Assembly: GCA_031266015.1 (NCBI GenBank)
Contig: JAISBU010000040.1
Span: 1 to 45,759 of the forward strand
Reading direction: 5' to 3'
Length of the DNA stretch: 45,759 nt
Source: Prevotellaceae bacterium
GTDB lineage: Bacteria > Bacteroidota > Bacteroidia > Bacteroidales > UBA932
Under the pieces are notes generated by a model, which saw nothing but the letters and a program-made list of their open reading frames with translations, had not been told where the DNA came from and did no database searches. Of the stretch, positions 42,045 to 45,759 are shown one piece after another (within the stretch, counting starts at the first letter, position 1; every line of letters begins with the position of its first letter). The translations under genes and the position numbers were made by a program.

Positions 42045-43226
42045 ATGAAGAAGCTTACTATTGGTCTTTTTGGCTTCGGAACCGTAGGCGAGGGACTTTA
42101 CCAGGTATTGCAAAAAAGCAAGACGGTAGATGCCCAAATTAAGCGCATTTGCGTAAAAAATCCGAATAAAAAGCGTCGTGTATCAGCAGACCTTTTGACC
42201 ACTAATGCTGAGGATATTTTGGGTGATCCTGAAATTAATCTGGTGGTGGAACTTATTGATAATGCCGAGGATGCATACAGCATTGTAAAAACTGCCATGC
42301 AGCGCGGCAAGAGCGTTGTAAGCGGGAACAAGGCAATGCTGGCTGTTCATATGGCTGAAATGATTGAGCTGCAAAAACAGCATGGTGTAGCATTGCTTTA
42401 CGATGCCTCGGCTTGCGGTAGCATTCCGGTAATTCGTAACCTTGAGGAGTACTATGATAACGACTTGTTGACATCGGTTACCGGTATCCTCAACGGCTCG
42501 TCAAACTACATTCTCACCAAAATTTTTCAGGATGGCGAAACCTACGAGAAGGCGCTGAAGGAAGCGCAAGATCTGGGTTTTGCAGAGAGCAATCCTTCAT
42601 TTGATGTTGATGGTTTTGATTCGCTTTTCAAGCTGATAATTCTTACTGTACATGCCTTTGGCGTTATTATTCCACCCGAGGATGTATTCAACTTTGGCAT
42701 CTCAAATCTTTCTGATTTTGACATTAACTACGCCAAAGAAAAAGGTCGTAAAATCAAGCTGGTTGCTCGTGTTGGCAAGGTAGACGATGATACGATTACG
42801 CTTTACGTAATGCCCCGTATGCTTACGCCGAACCTGTACATATACAGCGTAGAGGAGGAATATAACGGTGTGGTAATTCGTGGGCAATTCTACGACAAGC
42901 AGTTCATGTTCGGAAAGGGTGCGGGAGCATTACCTACAGGCTCATCTGTACTTTCGGATATTACCGCTCGCTTTCACGATTACCGCTACGAGTATAAAAA
43001 ATATAATTCTCCACAGGCGCCTAAGTACACCACCGATAACCTTATTAAGGTGTACTTGCGCTACCGCAACGTGAATGACTTTGAACATTTCCGCTTTGCC
43101 GAGATTAGCGAGAAGTACACCAGCAACGACTACTGCTACGTTGTAGGAAAAATCCGGTTAAGCAACCTGCTAAGCATTAAATCATTACTGCCAAAGTTGG
43201 ATATTTTCTTAGCGGCAATGTCGTAA
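42045..43226 (+). CDS. hom: homoserine dehydrogenase
   Basis: A 393-residue monofunctional enzyme that reduces aspartate semialdehyde to homoserine for threonine and methionine synthesis. The Rossmann motif GLFGFGTVGEG is at about residues 7-17. Other blocks are SGNKAMLAVHMAEM with the catalytic-type Lys, YDASACGSIPVIRNLEEYYDNDLLTSVTGILNGSSNYIL, and AQDLGFAESNPSFDVDGFDSLFKL with the conserved Glu and Asp of the active site. The C-terminal part (about 320-393) is not a clear ACT domain. It probably shares a transcript with the small membrane protein gene. Confidence 0.93.
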   Translation: MKKLTIGLFGFGTVGEGLYQVLQKSKTVDAQIKRICVKNPNKKRRVSADLLTTNAEDILGDPEINLVVELIDNAEDAYSIVKTAMQRGKSVVSGNKAMLAVHMAEMIELQKQHGVALLYDASACGSIPVIRNLEEYYDNDLLTSVTGILNGSSNYILTKIFQDGETYEKALKEAQDLGFAESNPSFDVDGFDSLFKLIILTVHAFGVIIPPEDVFNFGISNLSDFDINYAKEKGRKIKLVARVGKVDDDTITLYVMPRMLTPNLYIYSVEEEYNGVVIRGQFYDKQFMFGKGAGALPTGSSVLSDITARFHDYRYEYKKYNSPQAPKYTTDNLIKVYLRYRNVNDFEHFRFAEISEKYTSNDYCYVVGKIRLSNLLSIKSLLPKLDIFLAAMS

Positions 43227-43331
43227 AATGCTTCAATCAAACCACATAGCAAAGGGTTTTCACAAGCATAAAATAAGAGAAGTGTTTTGTCAATAAGTTA
43301 ATATAAAAGTCAATCGCTCCTACAATAGCAG

Positions 43332-43360
43332 CGAGGCTCGTCTTGATTAGGCGAGCCTCG
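43332..43360. terminator. hairpin between hom and the restriction-modification module
   Basis: A perfect 9-bp stem CGAGGCTCG / CGAGCCTCG with an 11-nt loop, about 105 bp after hom and about 140 bp from the end of the DUF4097 gene, which is convergent. There is no T-run, so it may be a weak bidirectional terminator or a structural repeat. The rest of the 273-bp gap shows nothing else. Confidence 0.45.
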
Positions 43361-43499
43361 ACAATATCTGCGTTCATCCTGATAATCTGTGCCATCCGCG
43401 TGCCAATATGTAATATTATTTCAACCGTTTTAAATTCCGGCTATCACTTTCCCTTATCTTTTCCATTTTCCTGCTGTATATGTTATTTTCCTGCCGTGC

Positions 43500-44135
43500 T
43501 TAATCTTTCCGATGAATACTGATATTTCCCGACACTGTTTTAAGCTTAATATTCCTGCGGGAATTACTTTCTCCAACAATAAGCTGCTGTGATTTTTTAT
43601 CGGACAGTTTTTCGGTAAATGGTACAGAGAATTTGCCGCTTACTGTTTTAAGCGATAAATTAAAACGGTCGTCTTTGGATATATTGAGTACAATTGCTCC
43701 GCTTGTGGCACCGGCATTTATGTTTGAACAGTCATATTTGCCTGAGATTTTAATATTCCCGTTTGTTATACCGACAGAAATTGTGTCTTTGTAACCCGCA
43801 GGAAGATAAATCTCTATTCGGGAACGGACTATGGAAAAACCGCGCCACGACAGCCACCAGCCGCGTTTAACGCTTAATCTGTTTCCCTCATGTGCGATTC
43901 GTGCAAAGAATTTACTTTTATTGCTGTTTCTGTATTCTTTTACAACAAGATTATCAGTGTTGCCCTGCAGCAGGGCAATGTTTTCCCGGTGAAACGAAAT
44001 TCCTATTTCGCTTATGCTGTCCAGACGGATTTCCTGAACATTAACGGGACTTGTTTCCCAGCTTTTCTGGCAATATACCGATACTGTTCCTGCCATCAGA
44101 AGAATGATAATGCCAATTTTTTTATATGTATTCAT
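43500..44135 (-). CDS. exported DUF4097-type beta-helix protein
   Basis: A 211-residue product if started at ATG 44135, which opens with a signal peptide (about residues 1-21, MNTYKKIGIIILLMAGTVSVYC) and has AGGA upstream. The mature part is a series of short beta-strand repeats with SVGITNGNIKISG, INAGATSGAIVLN, LSLKTVSGKFSV and IKLKTVSGNISI, as in DUF4097/putative adhesin proteins. The function is unknown; relatives are cell-envelope proteins. The frame is open upstream into vsr with no stop between, which is listed as a finding. Confidence 0.7.
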   Translation of the reverse strand: MNTYKKIGIIILLMAGTVSVYCQKSWETSPVNVQEIRLDSISEIGISFHRENIALLQGNTDNLVVKEYRNSNKSKFFARIAHEGNRLSVKRGWWLSWRGFSIVRSRIEIYLPAGYKDTISVGITNGNIKISGKYDCSNINAGATSGAIVLNISKDDRFNLSLKTVSGKFSVPFTEKLSDKKSQQLIVGESNSRRNIKLKTVSGNISIHRKD

Positions 44136-44594
44136 TTTATTATGAATATCCTGCGGATATAATGCTTTCGTATGTTTCAGCAACGCCGGAACGCCGATTA
44201 TCGCATGTAATTTTTCGTTCAGCAAATTCTCTTTTTTCAGTTCGCATTCCCAAAGCCGTATGACCGTCCATCCTTTGTTTTGGAGCGTTTGCGTTACCGC
44301 CCTGTCGCGCGTCATGTTTCGTTCCCGTTTTTTCGTCCAGTAATCGGCATTGTCTTTAGGGCGCGTGTTCCGGCAATCGTGTCCGTGCCAGAAACAGCCG
44401 TCAACGAAAATAACAGTTTTCTGTTTGGGAAAGGTAAAATCAGGTTTGCCGAAAAGTTTGTAACCCCTGCGCCAACCTTTAATGCTGTTTGCCTTAAAAA
44501 AGGCAATAAGTTTAAATTCCGTAGATTTGTTGCGGGAGCTCTTTACCTGTCGCATTACCTCGCTTCGCTGTTCTTTTGTAAAAACGTCAGCCAT
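44136..44594 (-). CDS. vsr: very short patch repair endonuclease Vsr (no own stop codon)
   Basis: Residues 1-140 are a complete Vsr domain: VFTKEQRSEVMRQVKSSRNKSTEFKL, FGKPDFTFPKQKTVIFVDGCFWHGHDC (metal-binding Asp and zinc-binding His/Cys), NADYWTKKRERN, and GWTVIRLWECEL. Vsr nicks next to T:G mismatches made by deamination of 5-methylcytosine and is carried with cytosine-5 methyltransferases, as here. Its ATG overlaps the end of the endonuclease gene. There is no stop after the domain: the frame runs through a short tail (about 141-153) into the DUF4097 gene, giving a 364-codon ORF that ends at 43500. The end coordinate given is the point just before the internal ATG. Confidence 0.85.
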
Positions 44595-45339
44595 TGCGTT
44601 TCTCTACAGTAATCCAGGTTTCGTCAACTCCAAGCGCAGACAAAATTTGCTCCCTGTCCAGCGGTTGAGGTTGCTTGATGCGAATCAGCAGGCTTTTGAC
44701 AGGAAATTTTTCTATAATCGTAAACTGTGAACCGTGCGGTTGCCATGTAAATTTATGTTCGCCTGTACGTTTATCATTTCCGATTAAATTGTGGTTCTTA
44801 TTCCATTCCCATTTGTAAAGTTCCATATCATAACGGACAGTATCAAATTCGAACACTACAACTTCCGACAAATCATACGACCTTATTAGAACAACGGTTC
44901 TTACATGCTTGTATTTTTCCCTGACGGAAGAAACCCGTTCATTCCATATATCCAAAACATGTTTGCCTAGTTCGTTTGGATTTGAAGAAGTATCTATGCT
45001 GTCTCCGAAAGAATAAACCGGCGAATTTCTGCCTGAAATTAACCGTACTGTCTTCATGTTTGCCGGCTTGGGCACTTTTACGGATTTGGCTCCCCATGCA
45101 GTATTTCCGAGTACAATATCATCAAGACCGACGTTTGAAGGTTGCCATTCGGCTCCGATACTTCTTGCAAATATTTGCTCCCAGTCCGTGCCATCAATTT
45201 CAGGTTCTCCTTTGGATACAAGGATATATATTAACTCTCTCCCTAAAAGTACAGGAAATTTTTTAGAAAATTCGTTAAGCAAAAAGGCGGGGACAGATTT
45301 ATTTACTGTTCTGAGTTTGGGCGATTTATCCTGTTCCAT
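44587..45339 (-). CDS. putative type II restriction endonuclease
   Basis: A 250-residue soluble protein located between a cytosine-5 methyltransferase and vsr, the usual place of the restriction enzyme. I do not recognise its family from sequence. Visible features are LLGRELIYILVSKGEPEIDGTDWEQIFA near the N-terminus (about residues 32-60), GLDDIVLGNTAWGAKSVKVPK (about 76-96), whose D...AKSVK arrangement could be a PD-(D/E)XK-type catalytic site, and RTVVLIRSYDLSEVVVFEFDTVRYD (about 146-170). It starts 4 bp after the methyltransferase stop and ends in TGA overlapping the vsr start. Target site cannot be predicted. Confidence 0.6.
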   Translation of the reverse strand: MEQDKSPKLRTVNKSVPAFLLNEFSKKFPVLLGRELIYILVSKGEPEIDGTDWEQIFARSIGAEWQPSNVGLDDIVLGNTAWGAKSVKVPKPANMKTVRLISGRNSPVYSFGDSIDTSSNPNELGKHVLDIWNERVSSVREKYKHVRTVVLIRSYDLSEVVVFEFDTVRYDMELYKWEWNKNHNLIGNDKRTGEHKFTWQPHGSQFTIIEKFPVKSLLIRIKQPQPLDREQILSALGVDETWITVEKRNG

Positions 45340-45342
45340 ATC

Positions 45343-45759
45343 TTAAAATGCAATTTTATATTCAACATGCACAGGCGTCATATCTGCCGTTTTTGCAACA
45401 TACGGCAGCAGTTTCACAATAACGGCTTTCACAAGATTTACAGGAACAGCGTTGCCTGCCTGTTTTCGCGCCTGACTGTCGTTTACGACAATTTTATAAC
45501 TGTCGGGAAAACCCTGCAGCCTGAACATTTCGCGCGGCGTCAGCCGTCTTTCTCCGTTTACAAGCAAATAGTTGTATGAGGCACCGGAACGCAAAGCGCA
45601 TGAATAGGGATACGAACAAATGTTTCCCGATTTATTTTCGTGCCAAATGGAAAGCTTGTAAGCTGATTTGTGTTTATTTTTCCGTTTCTCTAAAATGTAA
45701 TCGGATACATAGTGTTTTTCATCAACGTTCTTTTCAAGAATTTCCGAAAGCGGTTTGAA
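45343..45759 (-). CDS. DNA cytosine-5 methyltransferase, C-terminal part (cut by window edge)
   Basis: The last 138 residues of a C5 DNA methyltransferase; the 5' end lies beyond the window. The frame is open from the edge. Motif IX (RRLTPREMFRLQGFPDSYKI) and motif X (QARKQAGNAVPVNLVKAV) are clear. The preceding part contains the end of the target-recognition region (HYVSDYILEKRKN). It protects the host DNA against the partner endonuclease and creates the 5-methylcytosine whose deamination Vsr repairs. The order methyltransferase, endonuclease, vsr with overlaps of a few bases suggests one operon. Confidence 0.9.
   Translation of the reverse strand, partial: FKPLSEILEKNVDEKHYVSDYILEKRKNKHKSAYKLSIWHENKSGNICSYPYSCALRSGASYNYLLVNGERRLTPREMFRLQGFPDSYKIVVNDSQARKQAGNAVPVNLVKAVIVKLLPYVAKTADMTPVHVEYKIAF

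Noticed and set aside
43330..43420. tRNA or small structured RNA gene behind hom
   Set aside because: Only a single 9-bp hairpin is present; no cloverleaf or T-arm consensus is seen.

Overview
The window looks like chromosomal DNA of a member of the Bacteroidota, most likely Bacteroidales. Three kinds of evidence point there: promoter-like sites of the Bacteroidota type (TTTG, about 19-21 bases, TAnnTTTG) upstream of several genes; a PorZ-like component of the type IX secretion system; and family versions typical of the phylum, such as an rnfCDGEA operon, a FISUMP-domain surface protein and a long-form GDP-fucose synthase. Most core genes are intact and use the standard code. No rRNA, tRNA or CRISPR array was seen.

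Layout. 1-1000: a broken RhuM-like gene and a small ORF. 1071-11307 (minus): one co-directional run of a DMT-family transporter, porZ, recO, panC, a Wzz-like chain-length protein, an aspartate-type aminotransferase, a broken small gene, rfbC, gmd and fcl. The last genes make activated deoxysugars for surface polysaccharide. 11416-13484 (plus): lipoate-protein ligase, a patatin-like lipase and the first 58 or so codons of a threonine aldolase, cut by a degenerate IS1595-type element at 13485-14222. 14225-16687: a prophage scrap (terminase GpA 3' part, hicAB toxin-antitoxin, gpW-like protein, portal 5' scrap) that ends exactly in a 0.2-kb repeat. 16671-19886: ettA and a secreted protein gene bracketed by two inverted copies of that repeat. 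19887-20814: a dense field of composite repeats with long hairpins. 20815-23144 (minus): xseB, xseA and a MORN-repeat protein.

23433-27803 (plus): the Rnf complex genes C-D-G-E-A, with rnfB missing from its usual place. 28209-32702 (minus): a 1497-residue secreted protein with a FISUMP domain and three 190-residue internal repeats, preceded by a 0.7-kb non-coding region. 33439-38120: 5-formyl-THF cyclo-ligase, dnaG, sufE and an oligopeptide-type ABC ATPase. 38154-41689: argE-like deacetylase and argB, separated by two insertions: a decayed HI0074-like gene (HEPN side of a HEPN/MNT pair) and a AAA ATPase/DUF4143 gene bracketed by two related palindromes. 41780-43226: a small membrane protein and homoserine dehydrogenase. 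43500-45759 (minus): a type II restriction-modification module (cytosine-5 methyltransferase, putative endonuclease, Vsr), with Vsr read in frame into a DUF4097 protein.

The most unusual items are the palindrome-bracketed ATPase/nuclease-like cassette, in which the upstream palindrome contains the promoter elements and abuts the start codon; the structured intergenic repeats whose stems differ while the architecture is kept; the vsr-DUF4097 fusion ORF; the rnf operon without rnfB; and a set of decaying genes in which four of five premature stops are TGA at probable tryptophan positions.
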